From NCBI RefSeq assembly GCF_028994775.1, contig NZ_JAJQMN010000007.1, positions 248,001 to 312,000 of the forward strand: a stretch of DNA of 64,000 nt. Direction: 5' to 3'. This DNA comes from Promicromonospora iranensis (lineage in GTDB: Bacteria; Actinomycetota; Actinomycetes; Actinomycetales; Cellulomonadaceae). The notes below the pieces were generated by a model that did no database searches, had not been told where the DNA came from, and was given only the letters and a program-made list of their open reading frames with translations. Below are positions 54,159 to 63,179 of the stretch, piece by piece (the stretch's first letter is position 1; each line of letters opens with the position of its first letter). A program made the translations under genes and the position numbers.

Positions 54159-56987
54159 GTGAAGCTGCTCGCCGCCAACCGTCCTGCCCTGCTTGTCGTG
54201 ACAGCGATGTCAGCCCTGGCGCTCGTCGCGAGCGGGCTGGTGCTCGGAGGTGGCGCCGCGAGCGCCGCCCCGGTCCGCGACAAAGAGGCGGCCGGGTCGC
54301 CGGGCGCGACCGGCGCGGTGTCAGCGGCGGGCGACGTGCCGACCTGGCGGGTGGAGGGGCCGCGCGGCTCCGACATTGACGGCGTGCTGCGCCTGGACGC
54401 GTCGGGGGAGGTCACGCTCGACGTCGTGGCCGACGGTGCGCGGGTGCTCTCGGCCACGCGGCTGGGCCTGCAGGGCAGCGACGGGGACCTCACGACGGGC
54501 CTGACGTTCGTGGACCGTCAGGATCGGACGGTCTCGGACTCGTACACGATGACCACCGGCAAGCGGGACCGCAGGTCATTCACGCACACGGAGTCCGTGT
54601 TCACGTTCGCCGGCGCTGACAGCGACAGCGCGCAGCTCCAGATCGCGATCCGGGTGTCGGACGACGGCGTCGCCTACCGGTACCTCCTCGACGGGCCTGG
54701 TGAGCACCGGGTGGACGACGAGTCCGGCGCGTGGGAGCCGGCGGCGGACGGGCCGGCGTGGATGCAGCGGTCCTACGCGGTCAACTACGAGGCGGAGTGG
54801 ATCAGCACCACCGCTGCGGCCGGCAACGGCAACAGCGGCGGGAGCGGCGACAGGACCAGCCGCGTCAACCTCCCCGTGCTCTTCCAGCAGGGTGAGCGCT
54901 ACGCGCTGGTCGCGGAGGCTGACCTGCACGGCGACTACTCCGGCTCGCACCTGACGCACACGCCGGGCTCGCTGCGCTACGACGTGGAGCTGTTCGAGGG
55001 GCGGCCGGTGACCGTGACCGGCGACCTGTCGACACCGTGGCGGGTGGCGATCGTCGGCGACCTGCCCGGCGTCGTCGGTTCCACGCTGGTGGACGACCTG
55101 GCCACGCCCAGCGCGCTCGACCCGCGTGCGGAGTGGATCAAGCCGGGCCGGTCGAGCTGGAGCTGGCTGACCGACTGGGACAGCCCGCGCGACGAGGCGC
55201 GCCAGCGCGACTTCGTGGACCTCGCCGCGCGCAACGGCTGGGAGTACGTGCTCCTCGACGAGGGCTGGGACGCGAGCTGGCTGCCGCGCACCGTCCGGTA
55301 CGCCCACACTCGTGGGGTGGACGTGATCGCGTGGTTCCACAGCCGTGACCTGCGCACGCAGGAGCAGCGTGACGAGTGGCTCCCGCGCCTGAAGTCCTGG
55401 GGCGTGAGCGGCATCAAGGTCGACTTCATGGACTCCGACTCGCAGGAGATCCACCAGTGGTACGACGACGTCGCCCGGGACACCGCCCGGTACGAGCTGA
55501 TGATCAACTTCCACGGTTCGGCCCTGCCGACCGGTATGCAGCGCACCTGGCCGCACATCATGAGCTACGAGGCGGTGCGCGGCGTCGAGAACGGGCTGTC
55601 CCCGGAACGGGCCGCCATCGTGCCGTTCACGCGCAACGTGCTGGGGTCGATGGACTTCACGCCGGTCGTGTTCTCCCGCGACAACGACAAGTCGTCCAAG
55701 GCGCAGCAGGCGGCGATGAGCGTGGTGTACGAGTCGGGCTGGCAGCACATCTCGGACAAGCCCGAGGGGTACGACGCCGAGCCGGCCGCGATGCCGTTCC
55801 TCCAGAACATCCCGGCCGACTGGGACGACGTGCGGCTGCTCGGCGGCACGCCCGGTCAGGACACCGTGCTGGCCCGCCGGTCGGGCGACCGGTGGTTCGT
55901 GGGTGGCCTCCGTGCGGGTTCGGGCGAGCCGCTCCGGCTTCCCCTGGCCGGTCTGGCGAGCGGGCGCAAGGTGCTCGTCGACCTCCTGACCGACGCTCCC
56001 GGGAGCGGTGACACGCCGACCGGGTCAGCCACCGTCCACACCACGGTCCGGGCCACGACGGCGGACACGCTCGAGATCCCGACCGCGACCAACGGCGGCT
56101 TCGTCGCGGTCGTGTGCGCGGCGACGCGTGGACGCACCTCGTGCCTCGAGCCGGTGGAGGCACGGCCGGACGTCGCGTTCGACGTCACCCCGGCGGAGGC
56201 CGACGTCGAACCAGGCGCCACCGTCGAGGTGCGGGCCACGTTCGTGGTGGCCGACCGCCCCGTCACCGGCGTCACGCTCACGCCGGACCTGCCGGCGGGC
56301 TGGACGGCCGACCACGGGACCCGGAGCTTCGCGCGACTCGCCGCCGGGCAGGCCGCCGAGGTCACGTGGCAGGTCCAGGTGCCCGCCGACGGCGCCACCG
56401 GCACGTTCGAGGTGCCGGTCGACGTCGCCTACCGGGCGGCCGGCGACCCTGACGGAGACGGGCGCACCCGCGAGTATGTCGCCTCGAGCCAGGCCACCCT
56501 GTGGGTGACGCCGCCCGCGCTGACCGGAACGCACCACGTGTCCGACCTCGACTGGCTCGAGCAGTCCAACGGCTACGGCCCGATCGAGCGCGACCGGTCC
56601 AACGGGCAGGCCGGCGCCGGGGACGGCCGTCAGCTGAAGATCGCCGGGGTCACCTACCCGAAGGGCATCGGCATGCACGCCACGGGTTCGCTCACCACCT
56701 GGCTGGGCGGCACCTGCACGGCGTTCCGGTCGGTGGTCGGCATCGACGACGAGGTGCTGGAGACGCCGGGGGAGTCGGGCACCGGCTCGGTCCGGTTCCA
56801 GGTGTACGGCGACGGCGCCCTCCTGGCCGAGACACCGGTGCTGACCAACGACGACGGAGCCGTGGAGCTCGACGTCGACGTCACCGGGGTCCGCCGGCTG
56901 CGCCTGGTGGCGGACGACGGCGGCGACGGCAAGAACTTCGACCACGCCGACTGGGCGGACGCCCGCGTCGTGTGCGGGGAGGGCTGA
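54159..56987 (+). CDS. Secreted GH97 glycosidase with NEW3 and NPCBM domains
   Basis: The 942-residue protein (GTG start, AAGGGAGA upstream) has a signal peptide (about 1-37), the GH97 N-terminal beta domain and catalytic barrel (about 60-660), a NEW3 'alpha-galactosidase-associated' domain (about 680-780) and a C-terminal NPCBM carbohydrate-binding domain (about 790-942). Asp422 in GIKVDFMDSD and Glu471 in SYEAVRG fit the nucleophile and acid/base of the retaining alpha-galactosidase branch rather than the inverting SusB type. It likely cuts alpha-galactosides outside the cell; substrate is inference. Confidence 0.87.
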   Translation: MKLLAANRPALLVVTAMSALALVASGLVLGGGAASAAPVRDKEAAGSPGATGAVSAAGDVPTWRVEGPRGSDIDGVLRLDASGEVTLDVVADGARVLSATRLGLQGSDGDLTTGLTFVDRQDRTVSDSYTMTTGKRDRRSFTHTESVFTFAGADSDSAQLQIAIRVSDDGVAYRYLLDGPGEHRVDDESGAWEPAADGPAWMQRSYAVNYEAEWISTTAAAGNGNSGGSGDRTSRVNLPVLFQQGERYALVAEADLHGDYSGSHLTHTPGSLRYDVELFEGRPVTVTGDLSTPWRVAIVGDLPGVVGSTLVDDLATPSALDPRAEWIKPGRSSWSWLTDWDSPRDEARQRDFVDLAARNGWEYVLLDEGWDASWLPRTVRYAHTRGVDVIAWFHSRDLRTQEQRDEWLPRLKSWGVSGIKVDFMDSDSQEIHQWYDDVARDTARYELMINFHGSALPTGMQRTWPHIMSYEAVRGVENGLSPERAAIVPFTRNVLGSMDFTPVVFSRDNDKSSKAQQAAMSVVYESGWQHISDKPEGYDAEPAAMPFLQNIPADWDDVRLLGGTPGQDTVLARRSGDRWFVGGLRAGSGEPLRLPLAGLASGRKVLVDLLTDAPGSGDTPTGSATVHTTVRATTADTLEIPTATNGGFVAVVCAATRGRTSCLEPVEARPDVAFDVTPAEADVEPGATVEVRATFVVADRPVTGVTLTPDLPAGWTADHGTRSFARLAAGQAAEVTWQVQVPADGATGTFEVPVDVAYRAAGDPDGDGRTREYVASSQATLWVTPPALTGTHHVSDLDWLEQSNGYGPIERDRSNGQAGAGDGRQLKIAGVTYPKGIGMHATGSLTTWLGGTCTAFRSVVGIDDEVLETPGESGTGSVRFQVYGDGALLAETPVLTNDDGAVELDVDVTGVRRLRLVADDGGDGKNFDHADWADARVVCGEG

Positions 56988-57069
56988 CTCGCCAGGGGTT
57001 CAGCAGGTGTTCAACGGGGCGCCGCGTTCGCTTCGTCCCGAAGGCCGCCGCCGGGGTGAGGGTCGGTGC

Positions 57070-58539
57070 ATGAACATACGCATCCGCGCCGGAGCCGTCG
57101 CCTCGGCGGCCGCGCTCGTCCTGTCCAGTGCAGTGGTCTCCGTCGTCGCGGCGGAGTCGAGCCCTGTGCAGTCGAGCCCTGTGCAGTCGAGCCCGCAGCA
57201 GGCCGCCGTCCACGGCGGCCAAGGTCACGGTGGCGCCACGCCTGCCGAGCGCGCCTACCGCGACCTGCTCGACCATGGTCCGAAGGCCAAGATCCTCACG
57301 GCCGCGCATCGCGCGCAGTGGCGTGCCGCCCCGGAGAACAGCGTCCCTGCGGTGCTGGCGGCGTTCGAGGACGGCGCCGAGATCGTCGAGCTGGACGTCC
57401 GGCTCACCGCCGACGGTGTCCCCGTCCTGATGCACGACACGACCGTGGACCGCACCACCGACGGGACCGGCCGCGTCGACAGCCTCACGCTCGCGCAGAT
57501 CGAGCGGCTTCGGCTGCGGGAGGGGCTCGGCGGGAGCCAGGCGGCGGTCACCGACGAGCGTGTCCCCACGCTCGAGGACGCCATGCGGCTCGCGAAGGAC
57601 CGGGGCCTCGTCAACCTGGACAAGGGCTGGCCGTTCCGCGAGGAGATCTGGGACGTACTCGTCGAGACCGGCACCGTCCGCAACGGCATCTACAAGTCGG
57701 ACGCGCCGGTCGACCAGGTCCAGGAGTTCCGATCAACGCACCGGGACGCCGTCTACATGCACATGGTGACGGACGCGAACATGGCGCCCGTGGAGCAGTT
57801 CGGCGACGACCAGCCCGTCGCCTACGAGGTCAACTTCGACAGCACCGCGGACGCCGTCGCGCGCCGGCCGTTCCTGGACCGGATCGCCGGGAAGAGCCGC
57901 GTGTGGAGCAACACGATGTGGAACGGGCTGTCGGAGCGGATGACCGACGAGGCGTCGCTGATCGACCCGCTGCGCGGCTGGGAGGCGCTGGTGCGCGGTT
58001 ACCGCACCACGATCTTCCAGACCGACGACGTGGTGAAGCTCGAACGCTGGCTCGCGACCGGCGTCGGCGACCCGCTGCCGCGTGGTGGCGTGCGCGTCCA
58101 GGCGGAGGACTTCCTGCCCGGTGAGGGGGTCGGGTACCACGACCTGGACACCGCGAACCGGAGCAACCTGCAGATGCGGCCTGGTGAGGGCGTGGACATC
58201 CAGGACCTGGACGGGGCGGTCAGCCTTGGCTGGATGCGCGGTGGTGAGTGGCTCACGTACGAGGTGGTGGTCCCGCGGGCCGGCACGTACGAGGTCTCGG
58301 TCCGGGCCTCGTCGCCGTACTCGCCGGCCGGCGCCTACACGGTGGCGTTCGACGACGGCACGCCGAGCGCCCCGGTCGCCGTCCGGAACACCACGAGCCA
58401 CGCGAAGCAGGAGCTCCAGCCGAGCGGCGTGACCCAGCGGCTCACCCGGGGCACGCACACGCTCCGGATCAGCCTGCCCGAGGACGCCTACCAGAACTGG
58501 AACCTCGACTACGTCCAGCTGGACCCGGTGCGGCGCTGA
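57070..58539 (+). CDS. Secreted glycerophosphodiester phosphodiesterase-like protein with CBM6/35-type domain
   Basis: The 489-residue protein has a signal peptide (about 1-28), a short repeat-coded linker (SSPVQSSPVQSSPQQ), a GDPD barrel (about 75-335) with HRAQWRAAPENS, EIVELDVRLTADGVPVLMHD and LNLDKG-like segments that bear the metal-binding Glu/Asp and catalytic His residues, and a C-terminal CBM6/35-like domain (VQAEDF ... GGEWLTYEVVVPRAGTYEVSVRAS, about 340-489). It may cleave glycerophosphodiesters or teichoic-acid-like polymers while bound to polysaccharide; the target is unknown. It follows the GH97 gene on the same strand. Confidence 0.82.
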   Translation: MNIRIRAGAVASAAALVLSSAVVSVVAAESSPVQSSPVQSSPQQAAVHGGQGHGGATPAERAYRDLLDHGPKAKILTAAHRAQWRAAPENSVPAVLAAFEDGAEIVELDVRLTADGVPVLMHDTTVDRTTDGTGRVDSLTLAQIERLRLREGLGGSQAAVTDERVPTLEDAMRLAKDRGLVNLDKGWPFREEIWDVLVETGTVRNGIYKSDAPVDQVQEFRSTHRDAVYMHMVTDANMAPVEQFGDDQPVAYEVNFDSTADAVARRPFLDRIAGKSRVWSNTMWNGLSERMTDEASLIDPLRGWEALVRGYRTTIFQTDDVVKLERWLATGVGDPLPRGGVRVQAEDFLPGEGVGYHDLDTANRSNLQMRPGEGVDIQDLDGAVSLGWMRGGEWLTYEVVVPRAGTYEVSVRASSPYSPAGAYTVAFDDGTPSAPVAVRNTTSHAKQELQPSGVTQRLTRGTHTLRISLPEDAYQNWNLDYVQLDPVRR

Positions 58540-58676
58540 CCCGCGTCCCGATGCCGGTGCTGCCGGTCAGATGGCGGTCAGTCGCCGTCAGATGCCGGTC
58601 AGGTGCGAGGTCACCGGCCGGAGTTGCATAGGCTTCGGGTCATGACGACACATCGCTCGGAGACGGGGGCGGCGCC

Positions 58677-59636
58677 GTGGGTGGCCTGATGGGACTGCTG
58701 GACGATATCGCCGCGCTGGCGAAGCTGGCGGCGGCGTCGATCGACGACGTCGGGGCCGCGGCCGGCCGCGCGACCGCGAAGGCGGCGGGTGTCGTCGTCG
58801 ACGACACCGCCGTGACACCGCAGTACCTGCGCAGCGTCGCGGCCAAGCGCGAGCTTCCGATCGTCTGGAAGATCGCCAAGGGCTCGATCCGCAACAAGCT
58901 GCTCTTCATCCTCCCGGCGGCGCTGCTGCTGAGCCAGTTCCTGCCATGGCTGCTGCCGATCATCCTCATGATCGGCGGCACCTACCTGGCCTACGAGGGC
59001 GCGGAGAAGATCTGGCACAAGGTCTCGGGCCACCACGACGCCGTGGTGCCCGCCACGGAGATCAGCCCTGAGGCCGAGAAGAAGATGATCGCGGGCGCCG
59101 TGCGCACCGACCTCATCCTGTCGGCCGAGATCATGGTGATCGCGCTGGCCGAGGTCGCCGGCGAGGCGTTCTGGTCACGGCTCATGATCCTGGTGGTGGT
59201 GGCGTTCGTCATCACCGTCATCGTCTACGGCATCGTCGCGGCGATCGTGAAGATGGACGACGTCGGCCTGCGGATGGCCCAGTACGACTCCGGGTTCGCC
59301 AAGACGTTCGGCCGCGGCCTGGTCAAGGCCATGCCGAGGGTGCTCGCCGTGATCTCGGTGGTCGGCACGATCGCCATGCTCTGGGTGGGCGGGCACATCC
59401 TGCTCGTCAACCTCGGCGCGGACGGCACCGGCTGGATACCGGCGCCGTACGAGTGGGTGCACCACCTCGAGGTGGCGATCCACGACGGCGCCGGCGCGCT
59501 GGGCGGCACCCTCGGCTGGCTCTTCAACACGCTGTGCTCCGCGATCGTCGGCCTGATCGTGGGCGCCGTCGTCGTGGCCGTGCTGCACCTCCTGCCCTCA
59601 CGGAAGAAGAAGGAGGAGGAGTCGGTCAGCCACTGA
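58677..59636 (+). CDS. DUF808 family membrane protein (YedI-like)
   Basis: The 319-residue protein starts GGLMGLLDDIAALAKLAAASIDDVGAAAGRATAKAAGVVVDDTAVTPQY, the strongly conserved DUF808 N-terminus, and has about six membrane segments plus a Lys/Glu-rich tail. Its function is unknown in all organisms. GTG 58677 is preferred because the conserved region begins there; ATG 58689 is an alternative. Its end overlaps the convergent acetyltransferase gene by 11 bases. Confidence 0.88.
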   Translation: MGGLMGLLDDIAALAKLAAASIDDVGAAAGRATAKAAGVVVDDTAVTPQYLRSVAAKRELPIVWKIAKGSIRNKLLFILPAALLLSQFLPWLLPIILMIGGTYLAYEGAEKIWHKVSGHHDAVVPATEISPEAEKKMIAGAVRTDLILSAEIMVIALAEVAGEAFWSRLMILVVVAFVITVIVYGIVAAIVKMDDVGLRMAQYDSGFAKTFGRGLVKAMPRVLAVISVVGTIAMLWVGGHILLVNLGADGTGWIPAPYEWVHHLEVAIHDGAGALGGTLGWLFNTLCSAIVGLIVGAVVVAVLHLLPSRKKKEEESVSH

Positions 59637-60387
59637 CCGGCGTGCGCACCGAGCCGAACGCCATGCGCCGGCGCAGCGTGAAGCCCAGGCTCTCGTAGAG
59701 CCGGATCGCGTTCGTGTTGCCCGCCGAGGCGTGCAGCATGGCGCGAGCGCCGCGCCGGTGCAGGTGGTGGACCACGTCCAGCACGAGACGCGTGGCCAGG
59801 CCCTGCCCGCGGTACCGCTCGTCGGTGGCGACGGCGCTGATCTCGGTCCAGCCGGCGGGCCGCAGGCGCTCGCCGGCCATGGCCGCGAGGTGGCCGTCGC
59901 GGCGGATCCCGACGTACCGGCCCAGCTCGTAGGTGCGGGGCAGGAACGGGCCGGGCTGGGCCCGCGCCACCAGGTCCAGCATCTCGGGGACGTCGGCGGC
60001 GCCGAGCACCACCGCCTCGTCGTCCGGCCGGCCCTGCAGGCGTTCGGTCTCGACGAGCTGGACGCCTTCGAAGGGCTCTCCCCGCTCCCAGCCGGGTGGC
60101 AGCGCCACCGACTCCGGCGGGGCGGGGAACTCGGCGCCGTATCCGACCAGGTCGATCACCGCGTCCCAGACGCCGGGGTCGTCCCAGCTGCGCACGGCGG
60201 CGAAGGGTGAGACGTCGGCCGGGTACCGGCGGGCGAGGTCGCCGCCCTCCGCCAGGTGCGCGTGCGCGCCGACCAGTGCTGACCACGCGGGGTTGTCGAG
60301 CACAGGGTCGTCGAGCACGGTGTCGTCGAGCACGGTGTCGTCGGCCCCGGGGCGGCCGGTGCCGATGTCCGAGCTGGTGATGGTCAT
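59626..60387 (-). CDS. GNAT-family N-acetyltransferase (FR47-like)
   Basis: The 253-residue protein has a C-terminal GNAT fold with the acetyl-CoA loop ERYRGQGLATRLV (about 194-206) and SAGNTNAIRLYESLGFTLRRRM. The N-terminal 120 residues are a less conserved extra domain. Near the N-terminus a 15-bp DNA repeat codes VLDDT/VLDDP/VLDNP. The acceptor substrate is unknown. It converges on and slightly overlaps the DUF808 gene. Confidence 0.87.
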   Translation of the reverse strand: MTITSSDIGTGRPGADDTVLDDTVLDDPVLDNPAWSALVGAHAHLAEGGDLARRYPADVSPFAAVRSWDDPGVWDAVIDLVGYGAEFPAPPESVALPPGWERGEPFEGVQLVETERLQGRPDDEAVVLGAADVPEMLDLVARAQPGPFLPRTYELGRYVGIRRDGHLAAMAGERLRPAGWTEISAVATDERYRGQGLATRLVLDVVHHLHRRGARAMLHASAGNTNAIRLYESLGFTLRRRMAFGSVRTPVSG

Positions 60388-60563
60388 ACGAGATCTCCGG
60401 ACGTGAGGTTCACGTCCATCACCAACTGCCGCCCGGCCGGACGCATTCCGGCCGGTCCGCCCTCAGCCCTGTACGGCTCCGCGACGGGTGCGGGCGCCGG
60501 TCTTCGGAAGATGGCGACGATGGTGACGACCAGCGCCACGACGACCGCCGTCCTCGCCTCCAT
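60384..60563 (-). CDS. Possible small single-helix protein upstream of the acetyltransferase
   Basis: This 59-residue frame (MEARTAVVVALVVTIVAIFRR then a hydrophilic tail) has one predicted membrane helix and ends in an ATGA overlap with the acetyltransferase start, as real neighbours do in this genome. The ribosome site is weak and I know no family, so it may be only leader sequence of the acetyltransferase mRNA. Confidence 0.3.
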   Translation of the reverse strand: MEARTAVVVALVVTIVAIFRRPAPAPVAEPYRAEGGPAGMRPAGRQLVMDVNLTSGDLV

Positions 60564-60607
60564 GTACCCGGCGATCCCGGTCCCACGAGCCCCCGAGCTG
60601 TCCCGGC

Positions 60608-61720
60608 TCAGCACCGCGGCGGAGCGCTCGACCGGCGCTCGCGGAGCGTGGCGGCGATCTGGAGCTGTACCGCCTCCGTGCGCCCCTCGAGCCGTTCGAG
60701 CAGGAGGCGCGCCGCCTCGCGCCCCATCAGCACACCGCTCTGGTCGACGCTGGTGAGCGAGACGAGCGGGTGCCGGGCGATCGGGATGTCGTCGTAGCCG
60801 ACCACCGACACGTCGCGCTCGTCGAGCCCCGCCTCAGCGATGGCGCTCAGCACGCCGATCGCGAGCGTGTCGTTGCCCGCGAAGATCGCCGTCGGCGGCT
60901 CGGGGGAGTCGAGGAGCTTCCGCGTCGTCGCGTGCGCCTCCGACCCGTCGAACAACGTGTGGATCACTGACGGCTCCAGGCCCAGCGCCTGCATGCGGTC
61001 CCGGTAGACGGCGGTGCGTACGACGTGCGGTTCGTCGCCCGCCTGGCCGGCCCAGGGCGGCTCGGGCCGGGACGGGTGGATCGTCAGGTGGGTGATCCGC
61101 CGGTGGCCCTGCTCGACGAGGTGCGACATGACCTGTTCGGCGCCGGACCGGTCGTCGCCGGTGATCGTGTCGTAGCGGTCGGACCGGTCGTGCCGCCCGA
61201 TCATCACGACGGGAGTGCGTTCGGCGATCCGTTCGAGCCAGGCGGGGTCGACGCGGGGCGAGATGGCGACGATGCCGTCGACCTGACGGTCCGCGAGGCT
61301 GTTGATCGCCACGTCGCTCTTCTGGTCCCGGCCCAGCGGCGCGATGATCATCTGGTACGGGGTCTCGGCGAGGGCCTCGGTGGCGCCGTCGACGATCATC
61401 GTCAGGAAGTCGTTGCCGACCTGGGGGATCTCGAAACCGAGAGTGAAGCTCGCCCCGCGCATGGCGCGGGCGGCGACGCGGGGGCGGTAGCCCAGGCGTT
61501 CGATGGCCTCCTCCACCTGCGCGCGCATCTTGTCGCTGACGCCGTACGCGTTCCGGATCACCTTGGACACGGCGGCCCGGGAGACGCCGGCCTCACGCGC
61601 GACGTCCTGGATCGTCGAGGGGCGCGGGCTCGCGCCCGATGACTGTGCCGATGCCGACCGCGATGCCGATGCCGACACCGGAGACAACGGGCCGTCCGGC
61701 TGGGGTTCTGCTGAGGTCAC
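60608..61720 (-). CDS. LacI-family transcriptional regulator
   Basis: The 370-residue protein has a LacI HTH (STIQDVAREAGVSRAAVSKVIRNAYGVSDKMRAQVEEAIERLGYRPR, about 35-82) and a periplasmic-binding-protein-like sugar domain (FTLGFEIPQVGNDFLTMIVDGATEAL onward). The GTG at 61720 is chosen; an ATG at 61798 would place the start across the divergent promoter and lacks a ribosome site. A Ser/Ala-rich leader of about 34 residues precedes the HTH, longer than usual. It faces a sugar ABC operon that it probably represses. Confidence 0.9.
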   Translation of the reverse strand: MTSAEPQPDGPLSPVSASASRSASAQSSGASPRPSTIQDVAREAGVSRAAVSKVIRNAYGVSDKMRAQVEEAIERLGYRPRVAARAMRGASFTLGFEIPQVGNDFLTMIVDGATEALAETPYQMIIAPLGRDQKSDVAINSLADRQVDGIVAISPRVDPAWLERIAERTPVVMIGRHDRSDRYDTITGDDRSGAEQVMSHLVEQGHRRITHLTIHPSRPEPPWAGQAGDEPHVVRTAVYRDRMQALGLEPSVIHTLFDGSEAHATTRKLLDSPEPPTAIFAGNDTLAIGVLSAIAEAGLDERDVSVVGYDDIPIARHPLVSLTSVDQSGVLMGREAARLLLERLEGRTEAVQLQIAATLRERRSSAPPRC

Positions 61721-61747
61721 GGCTGTGTTCCCGATTCTGTAGACCGG

Positions 61748-61850
61748 TTGACACTCTATCCGGCCCTCGCTTAGCGTGAAGCCGCTGAAAGGATTCATCG
61801 TCGGGAGTGTAGATCGCTCTACGATCCTTTCGCTCTACAAGGAGGTAGAG
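61748..61850 (+). promoter_or_regulatory. Sugar ABC promoter with candidate LacI operators
   Basis: TTGACA (61748-61753) and TAGCGT (61772-61777) are 18 bp apart. Downstream lie GTAGA-TCGC-TCTAC (61809-61822) and CTCTAC-AAGGAG-GTAGAG (61833-61850), whose centre is the ribosome site; GTAGACCGGT at about 61739-61748 overlaps the -35 element. The shared GTAGA/TCTAC arms suggest a common binder, most likely the adjacent LacI protein. Confidence 0.55.
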
Positions 61851-61852
61851 AG

Positions 61853-63172
61853 ATGTCCCACGTAATGCGTGAACGAAGCATCCGCCGTCGTGCGGCAGTC
61901 GCGGCCGCGGCGGTCCCGCTGCTCGTCCTCGCCGGATGCTCGTCGACCGGTGCGGCCGACGGAACCACCGAGATCACCTTTCTCACGAGCAACGACGCGC
62001 CGAACCCGGAGACGGCGGAGGCCCTGGCCGAGGCGTTCGAGGCGGAGCACCCCGACGTCTCGGTGACCGTCGAGATCCGCCCGGGCGGCACCGAGGGGGA
62101 CAACCTGGTCAAGACCCGCCTGTCCACGGGGGAGATGGCTGACGTCTTCTACTACAACTCGGGCTCCCTGCTGCAGGCGCTCAACCCGGACTCGTCGCTC
62201 GTCGACCTGAGCGACCAGGACTGGGTCGGCTCGCTCACCGAGGAGTTCGTCCCCGTCGTGAGCACCGACAACGGGACGTACGGCGCGCCGCTGGGTGCGT
62301 CCTTCGCCGGCGGCGTCGTCTACAACCGGGCGGTCTACGAGGAGCTCGGGCTGACCGTCCCGGAGACCTGGGACGAGTTCATGGCGAACAACGAGAAGAT
62401 CGCCGCCGAGGGTGACGGCGTCGCGCCGGTCATCCAGACCTACGGCGAGACCTGGACGAGCCAGCTCTTCGTGCTGGGCGACTTCGCCAACGTGCTCGCG
62501 ATCGACCCCGAGTGGGCCGAGCAGTACACGGCGCACCAGCGGTCCTACGCCGAGGAGCCCGCCCTTCTCGGGTTCCAGCACCAGCAGGAGGTCGCGGAGG
62601 CCGGCTACTTCAACGAGGACTTCCCGTCCGCCACGTTCGCGGACGGCGCCCGGATGGTCGCCGAGGGCGAGGGCGCGCACTACCCGATGCTTTCCAGCGT
62701 GGTCCAGACGATCGTGCAGAACACGCCGGAAGCCGTCGACGACATCGGGTTCTTCGCGCTGCCCGCCGCGGAGGCCGGGAACACCCGGGCGACCATCTGG
62801 CAGCCGAACGCCCTCTACGTCCCGCGGTCCACCGAGGGCGCCGAGCTCGAGGCGGCGAAGGAGTTCGTCGCGTTCGTCAACAGCGACGCGGGGTGCGAGA
62901 TCCAGAACGAGATGCTCCCGCCCGCAGGGCCGTACGCGGGTACGTGCGAGCTGCCGGAGGACGCCCCGCCACTGCTCGCCGACATCCAGGCGTACTTCGA
63001 CGAGGGCAGGACGGCGAACGCGCTGGAGTTCCTCAGCCCGGTCAAGGGTCCGAACCTGGAGAAGGTCACGGTCGAGGTCGGGTCCGGCATCCGCAGTGCG
63101 GAGGACGCCGCCGCGTTCTACGACCAGGACGTCGAGAACCAGGCCAAGCAGCTCGGCCTCGAGGGATGGTAG
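61853..63172 (+). CDS. Sugar ABC transporter substrate-binding lipoprotein
   Basis: The 439-residue protein has an Arg-rich N-terminus, hydrophobic core and lipobox VLAGC (Cys about 29), so it is a surface lipoprotein. The remainder is an SBP_bac_1 fold (TEITFLTSNDAPNPETAEALAEAFEAEHPDVSVTVEI..., GAPLGASFAGGVVYNRAVYEELGL, and VPETWDEF). Family members bind mono- or oligosaccharides. AAGGAGG lies at ideal spacing. It heads an operon with the permease gene 7 bases downstream. Confidence 0.9.
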   Translation: MSHVMRERSIRRRAAVAAAAVPLLVLAGCSSTGAADGTTEITFLTSNDAPNPETAEALAEAFEAEHPDVSVTVEIRPGGTEGDNLVKTRLSTGEMADVFYYNSGSLLQALNPDSSLVDLSDQDWVGSLTEEFVPVVSTDNGTYGAPLGASFAGGVVYNRAVYEELGLTVPETWDEFMANNEKIAAEGDGVAPVIQTYGETWTSQLFVLGDFANVLAIDPEWAEQYTAHQRSYAEEPALLGFQHQQEVAEAGYFNEDFPSATFADGARMVAEGEGAHYPMLSSVVQTIVQNTPEAVDDIGFFALPAAEAGNTRATIWQPNALYVPRSTEGAELEAAKEFVAFVNSDAGCEIQNEMLPPAGPYAGTCELPEDAPPLLADIQAYFDEGRTANALEFLSPVKGPNLEKVTVEVGSGIRSAEDAAAFYDQDVENQAKQLGLEGW

Positions 63173-63179
63173 GCGCGGG

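Noticed and set aside
61721-61798. Upstream ATG (61798) as the LacI start
   Set aside because: It would place coding sequence across the divergent promoter, has no ribosome site, and the added residues are not LacI-like.
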